A DNA stretch of 64,000 nucleotides from Roseovarius litorisediminis (GTDB lineage Bacteria; Pseudomonadota; Alphaproteobacteria; Rhodobacterales; Rhodobacteraceae). Shown one piece after another: positions 1-7,694 of the stretch. Location of the stretch: positions 1 through 64,000 of the forward strand of contig NZ_FWFL01000003.1 of the NCBI RefSeq assembly GCF_900172295.1. Reading direction: 5' to 3'. A model generated the notes under the pieces. The model was given only the letters and a program-made list of their open reading frames with translations. It made no database searches and was not told the DNA's origin. Made by a program: the position numbers and the translations under genes. Position 1 is the first letter of the stretch; every line of letters starts with the position of its first letter.

Positions 1-128
1 ACGCCTGTTTCGAAGGCTGAAAGGATACCGACGCATCTTCTCAAGGTTCGAAAAGCTGGACGTCATGTACCGCGCTTTCCTGAATTTCGCCCTAATCGTC
101 GATATGATTAAGTGTTAACAGGCCCTAG
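1..128 (+). mobile_element. 3' end of an IS5-type insertion sequence
   Basis: The first 118 bases encode the C-terminal end of a transposase and are followed by a sequence (TGTTAACAGGCCCTAG, 113-128) that looks like the right terminal inverted repeat of IS5-type elements. The left end lies outside the window, so neither the repeat pair nor a target duplication can be verified. The exact right boundary is inferred. Confidence 0.55.
2..118 (+). CDS. IS5-family transposase, C-terminal fragment (cut by window edge)
   Basis: Reading from base 2 gives 38 residues, including KGYRRIFSRFEKLD and ALIVDMIKC, before a TAA stop at 116-118. Basic residues around 'RIFSRFEKLD' followed by a hydrophobic end are typical of the C-terminus of IS5-family DDE transposases. 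The catalytic D and E residues would lie upstream, outside the window, so whether the element is intact is unknown. The next gene, an aldo/keto reductase, starts about 180 bases further on and is unrelated to transposition. Confidence 0.6.
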   Translation, partial: RLFRRLKGYRRIFSRFEKLDVMYRAFLNFALIVDMIKC

Positions 129-295
129 TATAAGGTCCGGTTCGCCTGATGGGAGGTAACGTTAACGTCATCGGCGGCAAACCTTTGACGGCGCAGGGTT
201 ATATGGCTGCTGCTGTTTTTTTATTTTCCGGGGGTGACGTGCTTTGGAAATAAGCTAGGGTCTGCGCGAATGCGAACAAGGCGGAAGGGCCGGAT

Positions 296-1339
296 ATGAA
301 AAGGAACCCGTTGGGACGCACCGGGATTATGGTGAGCGAATTATGCCTGGGATCAATGACTTGGGGCACCCAGAATACGATGGCCGAAGGGCATGCTCAG
401 ATTGATCGCGCGCTGGACGCCGGGGTGTATTTTGTTGACACAGCCGAGATGTATCCGGTCAATCCAATCAGCGGTGAAACCACTGGAAAAACTGAGGAAA
501 TCATCGGTGAGTGGTTTGCAAGAACCGGGCGGCGGGATGATGTAATACTGGCCACAAAACATTCCGGCGCTGGGTTTGCACATGCCCGAGACGGGGCGCC
601 GATTTCTTCCGAAACCATCCCTCAAGCCGTTGAAAGTTCATTAAAAAGACTAAAAACAGACCATATCGACCTGTATCAGTTTCACTGGCCCAACCGGGGC
701 AGTTACATGTTTCGGCAGAACTGGCGGTTTGATCCGTCAGGGCAGAACCGCAAAGATACGCTGGCGCATATGGAAGACGCGCTGGAAGCTTTGCAGCGCG
801 AGGTCGAGCGCGGGACAATCCGTCACTTTGGCCTGTCTAACGAAAGCGCCTGGGGCACGGCGCAATGGCTGCAGGTGGCCGGGGAAAAAGGCGGTCCAAG
901 GGTGGCCTCAATCCAAAATGAATATTCGCTGATGTGTCGGCTGTATGACACCGACCTTGCCGAGTTGAGTGTCAACGAAGATGTTGGTTTGCTTGCCTTT
1001 TCGCCGCTGGCGGCAGGGCTGCTGAGTGGTAAGTACCAGAATGGCGCGGTGCCTGAAGGGTCCAGGATGGCACTTAATGGCGACCTTGGCGGACGCAAAA
1101 CAGATCGGGCGTTTAACGCGGTGGAGGCATATCTGGAGATTGCCAAGCATCACGATTTGAATTGCGCGCAGATGGCGCTGGCATGGTGCCTGACGCGGCC
1201 ATTCATGTGCTCGGCCATTTTTGGTGCTACGACGATGGCGCAACTGGATCTGGCATTGGGCAGTGCCGATCTGACGCTGTCAGAGGAGGTGCTGGCGGAA
1301 ATTGACGCAGCCCACAAGGCGCACCCAATGCCCTATTGA
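296..1339 (+). CDS. Aldo/keto reductase (Tas-like)
   Basis: A 347-residue NADPH-dependent aldo/keto reductase, a cytosolic TIM-barrel enzyme that reduces aldehydes or ketones. The family's tetrad is visible: Asp and Tyr in VDTAEMYP, Lys in ATKHSG and His in YQFHWPN. The C-terminal half carries the usual nucleotide-binding region. The ATG follows an AAGGG ribosome site. Length and the 'MYPVNP' signature match the Tas/YghZ-like branch. It stands alone between an IS end and a cupin gene. The substrate cannot be told from sequence. Confidence 0.9.
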   Translation: MKRNPLGRTGIMVSELCLGSMTWGTQNTMAEGHAQIDRALDAGVYFVDTAEMYPVNPISGETTGKTEEIIGEWFARTGRRDDVILATKHSGAGFAHARDGAPISSETIPQAVESSLKRLKTDHIDLYQFHWPNRGSYMFRQNWRFDPSGQNRKDTLAHMEDALEALQREVERGTIRHFGLSNESAWGTAQWLQVAGEKGGPRVASIQNEYSLMCRLYDTDLAELSVNEDVGLLAFSPLAAGLLSGKYQNGAVPEGSRMALNGDLGGRKTDRAFNAVEAYLEIAKHHDLNCAQMALAWCLTRPFMCSAIFGATTMAQLDLALGSADLTLSEEVLAEIDAAHKAHPMPY

Positions 1340-1365
1340 GATGGCGCAGGATTGCCGTCGGCGAC

Positions 1366-1435
1366 GTGTACAGTTTGTACGATTTGTACGTGGAATTTGT
1401 ACAAATCCGGACGGTTTTCTGCGGTGGCGTACAAA
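1366..1435. promoter_or_regulatory. Cluster of TTTGTAC/GTACAAA half-sites
   Basis: Between the aldo/keto reductase and the cupin gene, TTTGTAC occurs at 1374-1380, 1383-1389 and 1396-1402. The last forms the palindrome TTTGTACAAA (1396-1405). A further GTACAAA lies at 1429-1435, and a related GTGTACA at 1366-1372. Such repetition in about 70 bases is not explained by coding. A multi-site operator for the downstream cupin gene is the simplest reading. The binding protein is unknown. Confidence 0.45.
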
Positions 1436-1507
1436 TTGCACAAAAACTGCGCTGACTAGGCCCGTTTCAGCCTGGTTGGCGACTGGGTGGGCCTGACAGG
1501 AACACAT

Positions 1508-1915
1508 ATGGTACGTGCGAAAATCGCCGAATGGAGCAATGCGATGATCAACTACAAGCCCGGCGATGATGTGGGCCCGCTAGAGGACTGGCCGTTTGAT
1601 AATCCGGCCAGCGGGTATCGGATCAAAGAGGGCCGCCCAAGGGCATCGGGCCGTATTGATGCGGGTGGGCCCGGATACCCAACCCGGTTCGGCATCTGGC
1701 GGTGTACGAAAGGCGTGTTCGATTGCACCGAGCAGGGGGACGAGTTGATGGCAATCCTTTCCGGCCGGTGCCGGTTGATCGATCACGTCAGCGGAAAGAC
1801 AAGCAGCCTTGGGCCCGGTGACAGCCTTTTTGTCCGCGATGGCACCCGGGTAACGTGGGAGATTATCGAGGATGTCGTGAAAGTTTTCTTTGGTCAGAAG
1901 CCCGACGGCTTTTAA
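1508..1915 (+). CDS. Cupin protein (DUF861 / ureidoglycine aminohydrolase-like fold)
   Basis: About 135 residues with a single small cupin domain. 'RFGIWRCTKGVFDC' leads into a barrel with EQGDELMAILSGRCR and ending in SLGPGDSLFVRDGTRVTWEI, the pattern of the DUF861 cupin family. No signal peptide is seen. The ATG at 1508 is chosen for its AGGAA site 6 bases upstream; an in-frame ATG at 1544 is also possible. The half-site cluster immediately upstream suggests dedicated regulation. The biochemical role is unknown. Confidence 0.75.
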   Translation: MVRAKIAEWSNAMINYKPGDDVGPLEDWPFDNPASGYRIKEGRPRASGRIDAGGPGYPTRFGIWRCTKGVFDCTEQGDELMAILSGRCRLIDHVSGKTSSLGPGDSLFVRDGTRVTWEIIEDVVKVFFGQKPDGF

Positions 1916-1946
1916 CCTGAAGATGCTGACCAAGGGCTTCTGAGGG

Positions 1947-1972
1947 CTGGTGACCCACGGAAGAGTCACCAG
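1947..1972. terminator. Hairpin between convergent cupin and mscS-type genes
   Basis: CTGGTGAC (1947-1954) and GTCACCAG (1965-1972) form an 8-bp perfect stem with a 10-base loop between two converging genes. No T-run follows on either strand, so it would be at best a weak or Rho-assisted terminator. Confidence 0.3.
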
Positions 1973-2006
1973 ACACCTGTCACAGACAAAGCTTACCGGT
2001 TTGCAG

Positions 2007-2813
2007 TCAGCCTGCCTTTTGGATTTCCACCTGATGCGGGTAGGGAATGCTGATTCCTCCTTTGTCGAAGGCTTCTTTGACGGTCTTTGTCATGCCGAAT
2101 TTCAGGTCCCAGAAATCATCGGCGTCGCACCAAAGCCGCGCTGTCAGATCAACGCTGCTGTCGCCCAGGTTGGTCACGCGCACCCACGGTGCAGGGTCGT
2201 CATGCACGCGGTCGTCGGCTTGGGCCAGATCAAGAATGATCTGGAGTGCACGGTCGGCGTCATCACCGTAGTCGATGCCGAATGTCAGGTCGCAACGGCG
2301 GGTCGGGTGATGTGAGAAATTGGTAATGACCGAGCCCCAGGCCTGACCATTGGGCAGGATGATCTGTACATTGTCCGGTGTTGCCAGTTCGGTGAAGAAC
2401 AGGTTGATTTCCTTGACCGTACCCGAGGTGCCGCCGACGTCAACATATTGTCCGATCCGGTAGGGCCGGAAAAGAATCAGCATGAACCCCGCGGCCAGAT
2501 CGCTGAGCGTGCCCTGCAACGCCATTCCAATGGCCAGCGTCGCCGCGCCCAGAACGGCGACAAGGCTGGTGGCCTGAATGCCGAAGATGCCCAGCACGGC
2601 GACCAGCACCATAAGCAGGATCACCCATTTGATGATCGAGGCCGCGAAATTGCCAAGCGTGTTGTCGATGCGGGGGTTGGCGTTAACCTTGCGGCGCACC
2701 AGTGCGGCGACCATACCTGCCAACATCCAACCGATAACGAGGACCGCCAGTGCCTTGACGGCGCTGATGACAAGGGGGCCATAGCTGATGATCTGCTCAA
2801 ATATTGCCTGCAT
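2007..2813 (-). CDS. Small-conductance mechanosensitive channel (MscS family)
   Basis: About 268 residues. Three hydrophobic segments lie in the first 130 residues, the third being the Gly/Ala-rich pore helix (VAVLGAATLAIGMALQG). They are followed by the MscS beta domain (FRPYRIGQYVDVGGTSG) and the C-terminal alpha/beta domain. It acts as an inner-membrane safety valve against hypo-osmotic shock. The ATG at 2813 is chosen because AGGAG lies 6-7 bases upstream; the longer frame to 2891 runs into the mscL terminator. It is the next gene after mscL on the same strand, separated by that terminator. Confidence 0.93.
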   Translation of the reverse strand: MQAIFEQIISYGPLVISAVKALAVLVIGWMLAGMVAALVRRKVNANPRIDNTLGNFAASIIKWVILLMVLVAVLGIFGIQATSLVAVLGAATLAIGMALQGTLSDLAAGFMLILFRPYRIGQYVDVGGTSGTVKEINLFFTELATPDNVQIILPNGQAWGSVITNFSHHPTRRCDLTFGIDYGDDADRALQIILDLAQADDRVHDDPAPWVRVTNLGDSSVDLTARLWCDADDFWDLKFGMTKTVKEAFDKGGISIPYPHQVEIQKAG

Positions 2814-2855
2814 TTTCGTCTCCTCTTGTCGTGTTTGGATACAGGGTATGGCATG

Positions 2856-2883
2856 AAAAAAGGCCCGCCGAAAGGCGGGCCTT
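2856..2883 (-). terminator. Rho-independent terminator of mscL
   Basis: A 10-bp perfect stem, AAGGCCCGCC / GGCGGGCCTT (2860-2869 / 2874-2883), has a 4-base loop and is followed on the minus strand by a T-run (2856-2861). It lies 18 bases beyond the mscL stop, so it separates mscL transcription from the mscS-type gene. Confidence 0.9.
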
Positions 2884-2900
2884 AGCGTCATGTCCGACGC

Positions 2901-3329
2901 TTATTTCTTTTTGGCCAGCGCGTCGCGGATTTCCATCAGGATATCCAGTTCGGAGGGGCCCGGTTCTTCGGCGGGGGCCTCTTCTTCTTTCGTGGCAGCG
3001 GCATCTTTGGCCTTGTTCACCATCTTGACCAGCATGAACACAACCCATGCAATGATCAGGAAGTTGATGATGGCCATGATGAACCGGCCGATGGCAAAAA
3101 CGGCGGCGCCGGCCTCTTCTGCGGCGGCGAGTGTGGGGTAATCGCCCCCATCCAGCACGACGAAAATTTCGGTGAAATCAATGCCGCCCATGAACAGCCC
3201 GATGATCGGGTTGATCAGATCGGCCACAAGCGAGCTGACAATCGCGGTAAATGCCGCGCCGATGATGATACCAACGGCCATGTCCATGACATTACCTTTG
3301 GCGATGAAGTCTTTGAATTCTTGAAGCAT
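2901..3329 (-). CDS. mscL: Large-conductance mechanosensitive channel MscL
   Basis: 142 residues, the usual length. The N-terminus [24 protein letters not shown] is the family hallmark: amphipathic helix plus TM1 pore helix. A periplasmic loop (residues about 45-75), TM2 and a charged cytoplasmic helix ([10 protein letters not shown] region) follow. The protein is a homopentameric inner-membrane channel that opens near lytic tension. The gene is terminated by its own hairpin downstream. Confidence 0.97.
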   Translation of the reverse strand: MLQEFKDFIAKGNVMDMAVGIIIGAAFTAIVSSLVADLINPIIGLFMGGIDFTEIFVVLDGGDYPTLAAAEEAGAAVFAIGRFIMAIINFLIIAWVVFMLVKMVNKAKDAAATKEEEAPAEEPGPSELDILMEIRDALAKKK

Positions 3330-3473
3330 TTCTGTCCCTTTACTTCACTATAACGAGTCTGTTCGCACCTGCCGCCCTTGCTTTAACATAAATTGGGGCA
3401 AAATGAATCCTGCAAATTGGGGGGGAAAACGCATTGGTATTCCCTTGCGCATTTTGTCGATGGAACGCGCCAG

Positions 3474-4127
3474 CTATGCTGTGCTTCTTTCCTGCATCGT
3501 GACACGCAACCCTTCGCCCTGGCCGGTGAACCGGGCATCCGTGGCTGACAGCGTCTGAATACGGTCAACGCGGAAAGTGCGGAAATCACGACGCAGGTGA
3601 CACCATGCCGACACGACCGAGACCTCGACATAGTAGGTGAGCATCAAAGGCCAGATGCGGCGTGTGGTCTGCGTGTCGGCCAGTGACAGGTAGGTGATCT
3701 CAACCTCGGTCTCATCTCTGATGGCGCGGCGCAACAGGGCCCCGGTATTGCGCGGATCGGAGGGAATTCCCCAATCCGACACATCCATTGCCGCACTGGC
3801 GCCTGTTTCGATCTTGTCCAGTACCCGGCGCGCGGCCTGTTGCAGTTCGGCGTCACCAGTGCGGGCCAGAAGACCCATGCCGACAATCAGCGCTTCTTGT
3901 TCGGTGGCATCGAAATTCAGCGGCGGCAGGTCATAGCCGGGGCGTAGAATATAGCCCACGCCAGCGGCACCGTCGATGGGGATGCGCAAAGACTGCAGGC
4001 TGGCAATGTAGCGATAGATCGTGCGTGACGACAGCTCCATCCGGGCGGCGATCTGATCGGCGGTCATCGGGCCGCGGGCCCGGCGCAAAAGGTCGATGAC
4101 TTCGAACAATCTGTCGGTGCGCTGCAT
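3474..4127 (-). CDS. HTH/WYL transcriptional regulator (YafY/DeoR-like)
   Basis: About 217 residues. Residues 1-60 form a winged helix (MQRTDRLFEVIDLLRRARGP then SSRTIYRYIASLQ). Residues 130-205 form a WYL-type ligand domain (VEITYLSLADTQTTRRIWPL ... FRTFRVDRIQ). The canonical W-Y-L is partly changed. The ATG at 4127 aligns with family starts; the longer frame would run across a 28-bp palindrome. It is divergent from an EamA transporter, with the palindrome between them, so autoregulation and control of the transporter are likely. Confidence 0.88.
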   Translation of the reverse strand: MQRTDRLFEVIDLLRRARGPMTADQIAARMELSSRTIYRYIASLQSLRIPIDGAAGVGYILRPGYDLPPLNFDATEQEALIVGMGLLARTGDAELQQAARRVLDKIETGASAAMDVSDWGIPSDPRNTGALLRRAIRDETEVEITYLSLADTQTTRRIWPLMLTYYVEVSVVSAWCHLRRDFRTFRVDRIQTLSATDARFTGQGEGLRVTMQERSTA

Positions 4128-4158
4128 GAGTGCTCCGTTTTTGGTCTGGCTACCCGGA

Positions 4159-4186
4159 CACTCCTGACAGCTAGCTGTCAGGAGTG
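4159..4186. promoter_or_regulatory. Perfect 28-bp palindrome, probable operator
   Basis: CACTCCTGACAGCT followed by its exact reverse complement, with no spacer and centred between 4172 and 4173. It sits 32 bases upstream of the WYL regulator start and 40 bases upstream of the EamA gene. The inner CTGACAG...CTGTCAG repeat suits a dimeric winged-helix protein. The neighbouring regulator is the obvious candidate. Confidence 0.75.
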
Positions 4187-4225
4187 CAACGCTAACAGTT
4201 TCAAAGGACAAGGAGTATCCGGGCA

Positions 4226-5110
4226 ATGGATGACAGTGGCAAACGGCAAATCGGCATTTTTTTGATGCTGGGATCGGCGTTTTTGTTCAGCACCGCAGGT
4301 ATTTTCACCAAGGGGGTCACGGCCAGCGCATGGCAGGTGATTTTCTGGCGGGCGCTGTTCAGTGCAATACTGGTGGTTGGCACAATTTCCGCGCGGCGGC
4401 GCTGGCGCACCGAGGTCACCGGAATGGGGTGGCGCGGGATTTTGGCCGCCATTATCGGGGCCGGTGGCACCGCGGCGTTTCTGAGCGCTTTCAAACTGAC
4501 CAGCGTGGCCAATGTGGCGCTGATCTATTCCATGACACCGCTACTGGCCGCGCTTCTGGCCTGGGCGCTGATCCGTGAGGCACCGGGGTGGAGCGTTGTG
4601 CTGGGTGCCCTGTTGGGGGTTTGCGGAATTGGCGTGATCCTGAGCGGGTCGCTGGGGCAGGTCCATCTGAAGGGCGATCTGCTGGCGCTTGTGATGTCGG
4701 TGGCGCTGGCGTTGTTGTTCGTGCTGTACCGGTGCTGGCCCGATACGCCCTCGGCGGGGCCGACAGCATTGTCGTCGGTGTTGCTGCTGCCGGTGGCCGC
4801 CGTGATGGCACCGCCGTTGGCAGTGCCGCTGGCCGAGATTGCGGTGATGGCCGCGTTCGGGCTGGTATTCGCATTGGCCTCGGTTCTGATGTTCGAGGGG
4901 GCCAAGTGCCTGCCATCAGGGCAAACCGGATTGTTGAGCACAGCCGAGACGCCTTTTGCCATGGTGCTGGCCTGGCTGATCCTGGCAGAATGGCCGGGTG
5001 CCGCAACGTTGGCCGGCGGGGTGCTGGTGTTGGCAGGGGTGATGACGGGCAGTCGGCGCCCGCGCCGAAATACCAGTAGTCGGCCATTGACCGAAAACAG
5101 CAGCGGTTGA
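4226..5110 (+). CDS. EamA/DMT-family transporter
   Basis: 294 residues forming ten hydrophobic segments in two EamA repeats (about 8-140 and 150-280). The first begins with the usual GSAFLFSTAGIF pattern and the second ends in a short Arg-rich cytoplasmic tail. Members export amino acids, metabolites or drugs across the inner membrane. The gene is divergent from a WYL regulator with a palindromic operator between them, so it is probably derepressed by a WYL-domain ligand. The substrate is unknown. Confidence 0.9.
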   Translation: MDDSGKRQIGIFLMLGSAFLFSTAGIFTKGVTASAWQVIFWRALFSAILVVGTISARRRWRTEVTGMGWRGILAAIIGAGGTAAFLSAFKLTSVANVALIYSMTPLLAALLAWALIREAPGWSVVLGALLGVCGIGVILSGSLGQVHLKGDLLALVMSVALALLFVLYRCWPDTPSAGPTALSSVLLLPVAAVMAPPLAVPLAEIAVMAAFGLVFALASVLMFEGAKCLPSGQTGLLSTAETPFAMVLAWLILAEWPGAATLAGGVLVLAGVMTGSRRPRRNTSSRPLTENSSG

Positions 5111-5114
5111 GGTG

Positions 5115-5870
5115 TCAGATTGCCTTTGCGGTTCGGGACTTGCCATCCAGATAGTGCCGGCAGAACCGGTCCACGCCCGCATGCAGGAGCAGGGTGAAAA
5201 TGGCCAGCACGATCAGGGATGCAAACATCAAGTCGATTTTTGCACGGCCATTGGCAAGCAGCATCAGATAGCCCAGCCCTTTTGAGGCCCCGACCCATTC
5301 GCCGATGATGGCGCCGATGGGGGCGTAGACCGCAGCCAGACGCAGCCCCGAGGCAAAGCCGGGCAGGGCGGCAGGCACACGGATGTGCCACATGATACGG
5401 CGTGGATGGGCGCCCATGACGCGGGCCAGATCAAGCCAGGGGGCGGGCGTGCGCATCAGCGCGTCGAAAAACGCTGACGTAACCGGGAAGTAGATGATCA
5501 GCAGGGCCATGAATATCTTGGACGACAGGCCATAACCCAGCCACAGGGTTAGAACCGGGGCAAGGGCAAACACCGGGATGGCCTGACTGAACACCATCAT
5601 TGGCCGGATCAGGGTGCGTGCGACCGGCGACGTGGCCAGCCCAATTGCCGAAAGTCCACCCAGTAGGGCGCCCAGCATCAGCCCGATCAGCACCTCGGCG
5701 ATGGTGATCACTGCATGTTCTGCGATTAGTGCCCGGCTTTTCCACAGTGTTTCAGCCACCAAAACGGGGCCGGGAAGGATAAAACGCGGCAGGGCGCCCA
5801 ACGTGACGACGGCCTGCCAGAGCAGCACCGCAAACAGCGCCGAGGCGAAAAGGCTGGCGGCTTTTTTCAT
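5115..5870 (-). CDS. ABC transporter permease, TPP-riboswitch operon (ThiX-like)
   Basis: 251 residues with six predicted membrane helices and the BPD_transp_1 EAA loop (GAIIGEWVGASKGLGYLM, about residues 185-202). The N-terminus is a membrane anchor, and the start has a GGAGGG site. With the ATPase upstream and the TPP riboswitch at the head, this is most likely the membrane subunit of a thiamin-precursor (HMP) or thiamin importer of the ThiXYZ/taurine-like type. The gene ends 4 bases from the convergent EamA gene. No binding-protein gene follows. Confidence 0.85.
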   Translation of the reverse strand: MKKAASLFASALFAVLLWQAVVTLGALPRFILPGPVLVAETLWKSRALIAEHAVITIAEVLIGLMLGALLGGLSAIGLATSPVARTLIRPMMVFSQAIPVFALAPVLTLWLGYGLSSKIFMALLIIYFPVTSAFFDALMRTPAPWLDLARVMGAHPRRIMWHIRVPAALPGFASGLRLAAVYAPIGAIIGEWVGASKGLGYLMLLANGRAKIDLMFASLIVLAIFTLLLHAGVDRFCRHYLDGKSRTAKAI

Positions 5871-5974
5871 CGCTGCCCTCCAGGTCGAACAGCATCAAGG
5901 CAAAGGCGCGAAGATCTGTTCGTGTGCCGACGGGTTGTGCTGTGCGGTCTCTGAAGGAAGGCGGGGTGCATATT

Positions 5975-6718
5975 CTATACGCTTTCGTCTTGTTGCGTGG
6001 TTTGACGGAGCAGCGCCAGAAGCTGCCCCTGTGTCTTGAGGGTTTCGCCATCATCCACCGCACGCGGGGCAGGGCTGGGGGGCGGCGGAAACGAGGATAT
6101 TCCGGTTTCGGTCATGATCAGGATTGTATCGGCCAGTCTTGCGGCCTCGGCCGGGTCATGAGTGACCATCAGCACGGTGCGCCCGGACAGCAATTCCACC
6201 GTCAGGTCCTGCATCTGCGAGCGGGTGCGCGCATCCAGCGCCGAAAAAGGCTCGTCCAGCAGGACGATGGGGCGGTCTTCCATCAGGGTGCGGGCCAGGG
6301 CGACCCGCTGGCGTTGTCCGCCCGACAGGGCATCAGGTGTCTTGCGGGTGTGGTCTGAAAGTCCGACCCGGCCCAACACACGCGCAGCGCGCGCATGATC
6401 TGGCGTCTTACCGCGCAAGCGGGCCCCCAGCAGAACGTTATCCGTCACATTCAGCCAGGGCATCAACAGATCGCTTTGCGCCATCAGCGCAGTGCGCCCG
6501 GCAAGTGGAAGATCATCCGAGGCGTTGAGATGCCCGTCAAAGCGCGTGACGGCATCAAGCCCCGCCACCAGCCGCAACAGGGTTGTTTTGCCGACCCCAG
6601 AGGGCCCCAGCAGGCAGGTCCATTTTCCGGCCCCGATGGTCAGTTGCAAAGGACCGAAGAGCAGGGTGCCATCAAACCAGGCAGACCCGGATATCAGCAG
6701 CGAAGGGGCCGGAGTCAT
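5975..6718 (-). CDS. ABC transporter ATP-binding protein, TPP-riboswitch operon (ThiZ-like)
   Basis: About 247 residues with Walker A (GPSGVGKTT), ABC signature (LSGGQRQRVALAR), Walker B (PIVLLDEPFSALD) and the switch His (MVTHDPAEA). It energises the ThiX-like permease. The ATG at 6718 is chosen because it begins the family's N-terminus and overlaps (ATGA) the stop of a 28-codon ORF; a longer frame could start at TTG 6856. About 100 bases without a recognisable gene separate it from the permease. Regulation is by the riboswitch upstream. Confidence 0.87.
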   Translation of the reverse strand: MTPAPSLLISGSAWFDGTLLFGPLQLTIGAGKWTCLLGPSGVGKTTLLRLVAGLDAVTRFDGHLNASDDLPLAGRTALMAQSDLLMPWLNVTDNVLLGARLRGKTPDHARAARVLGRVGLSDHTRKTPDALSGGQRQRVALARTLMEDRPIVLLDEPFSALDARTRSQMQDLTVELLSGRTVLMVTHDPAEAARLADTILIMTETGISSFPPPPSPAPRAVDDGETLKTQGQLLALLRQTTQQDESV

Positions 6719-6801
6719 GTAGATGCCCCAGTCCTGAGCGGGCCGATGAAATGCCGACACCGGCAAGTCATCAAAAAGCGTGGCTGGCGTTGTGTTGCCA
6801 T
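6715..6801 (-). CDS. 28-codon ORF between TPP riboswitch and ABC ATPase
   Basis: ATG at 6801 has AGGAA (complement of 6807-6811) a few bases upstream, and its TGA overlaps the ATG of the ATPase gene (ATGA). The product is basic, contains two Cys and has no recognisable domain. A TTCCT segment (complement of 6833-6837) could pair with the AGGAA site, which would make this ORF the translational target of the riboswitch, with the ATPase translationally coupled. It may equally be a chance frame; no homology is known to me. Confidence 0.35.
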   Translation of the reverse strand: MATQRQPRFLMTCRCRHFIGPLRTGAST

Positions 6802-6861
6802 GTCTTTTCCTAGCGTTGTCATAGCTTTGCAGAGGAAGAGCGTGGCGTGTTGGCAATTTTG

Positions 6862-6960
6862 CCTGCTCCGTTCCCTCCGCCGGTGCTGACCGGATCAGGT
6901 TCGGTGGGTTGGTTTGTTAAAACCTCTCAGCCACGATAGCGGCACCCCAACGGATGCAGG
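6862..6960 (-). promoter_or_regulatory. TPP (thi-box) riboswitch
   Basis: On the minus strand the conserved TPP aptamer elements occur in order: GGGGTGCC, GGCTGAGAGG, then ACCGAACCTGATCCGG and a closing GGCGGAGGGAA. P1 is unusually long: CCTGCATCCGTT (complement of 6949-6960) pairs with AACGGAGCAGG (complement of 6862-6872), with one bulged A. It controls the ABC genes downstream. No terminator hairpin with a T-run follows, so translational control is more likely than attenuation. Confidence 0.96.
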
Positions 6961-7097
6961 GGTTCTATCAGCAAGCTGAGCCCGGAACAAGCCGGGTCGC
7001 GAGGCTGACGCCAACCGGAAAGTTAGGGACAATTTCCTATGTTGGTAGAATCTTAACATAGCCTTGGGATGCTTGCCGTGAAGTAGTGGAGTGACGA

Positions 7098-7694
7098 ATG
7101 CACGGGCTTATCAACAAATCGGTCGAGCGGTTTGTACGTGATACCTATGGGCGGGATGTCTGGGTTGGAGTGACCCGGAGGCTGGATCTTGGATTTACTG
7201 AATTCGAGGCGTTGCTAACCTATGATCCCGACATTACCCAGCTGGTGCTGGACGAGGTTGCGCAAACATTAGCAAAAGCACGCTCTGAGGTTCTGGAGGA
7301 TATCGGGACCTATCTTGTATCGCACCCCAGTTTCGAAGCGCTCAGGCGGCTTTTACGGTTCGGTGGCGTGACCTTTGTAGAGTTTCTGCAATCACTTGAT
7401 GACCTGCCGGAACGGACCCGTCTGGCGCTGTCCGACTTTGACCTGCCGCGCCTGGAATTATCCGAACACTCCAATGATTTTTACACCCTGACGGTCTATA
7501 CAGGCGACACAGAACTGGCCCAGTTTGGCTATGTTGTGGTTGGATTGCTAAGGGCGATGGCGGATGATTACGGGGCGCTGGTGCTGCTGGAACACAAGGG
7601 CGTTCGCGGTGGCACGGAAATTGTCGAAATCCACCTGTTGGAAATGGCATTTGCCGACGGCCGTGCCTTTGACCTTGGGGCGCGGGCGCGATGA
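7098..7694 (+). CDS. H-NOX (haem-NO-binding)-like protein lacking the haem ligand
   Basis: 198 residues with the H-NOX fold pattern: N-terminal MHGLINKSVERFV, the FEALRRLLRFGGVTFVEFLQSLDDLP segment, and a C-terminal beta/alpha part. When compared with the known pattern, the proximal haem His position is occupied by Pro104 (DDLPERT). The YxSxR haem-propionate motif is replaced by YTGDT (134-138). It therefore probably does not bind haem in the standard way. The stop overlaps the start of a diguanylate cyclase gene (ATGA), the usual partner of H-NOX. It could sense another ligand or act as a protein partner only. Confidence 0.8.
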   Translation: MHGLINKSVERFVRDTYGRDVWVGVTRRLDLGFTEFEALLTYDPDITQLVLDEVAQTLAKARSEVLEDIGTYLVSHPSFEALRRLLRFGGVTFVEFLQSLDDLPERTRLALSDFDLPRLELSEHSNDFYTLTVYTGDTELAQFGYVVVGLLRAMADDYGALVLLEHKGVRGGTEIVEIHLLEMAFADGRAFDLGARAR

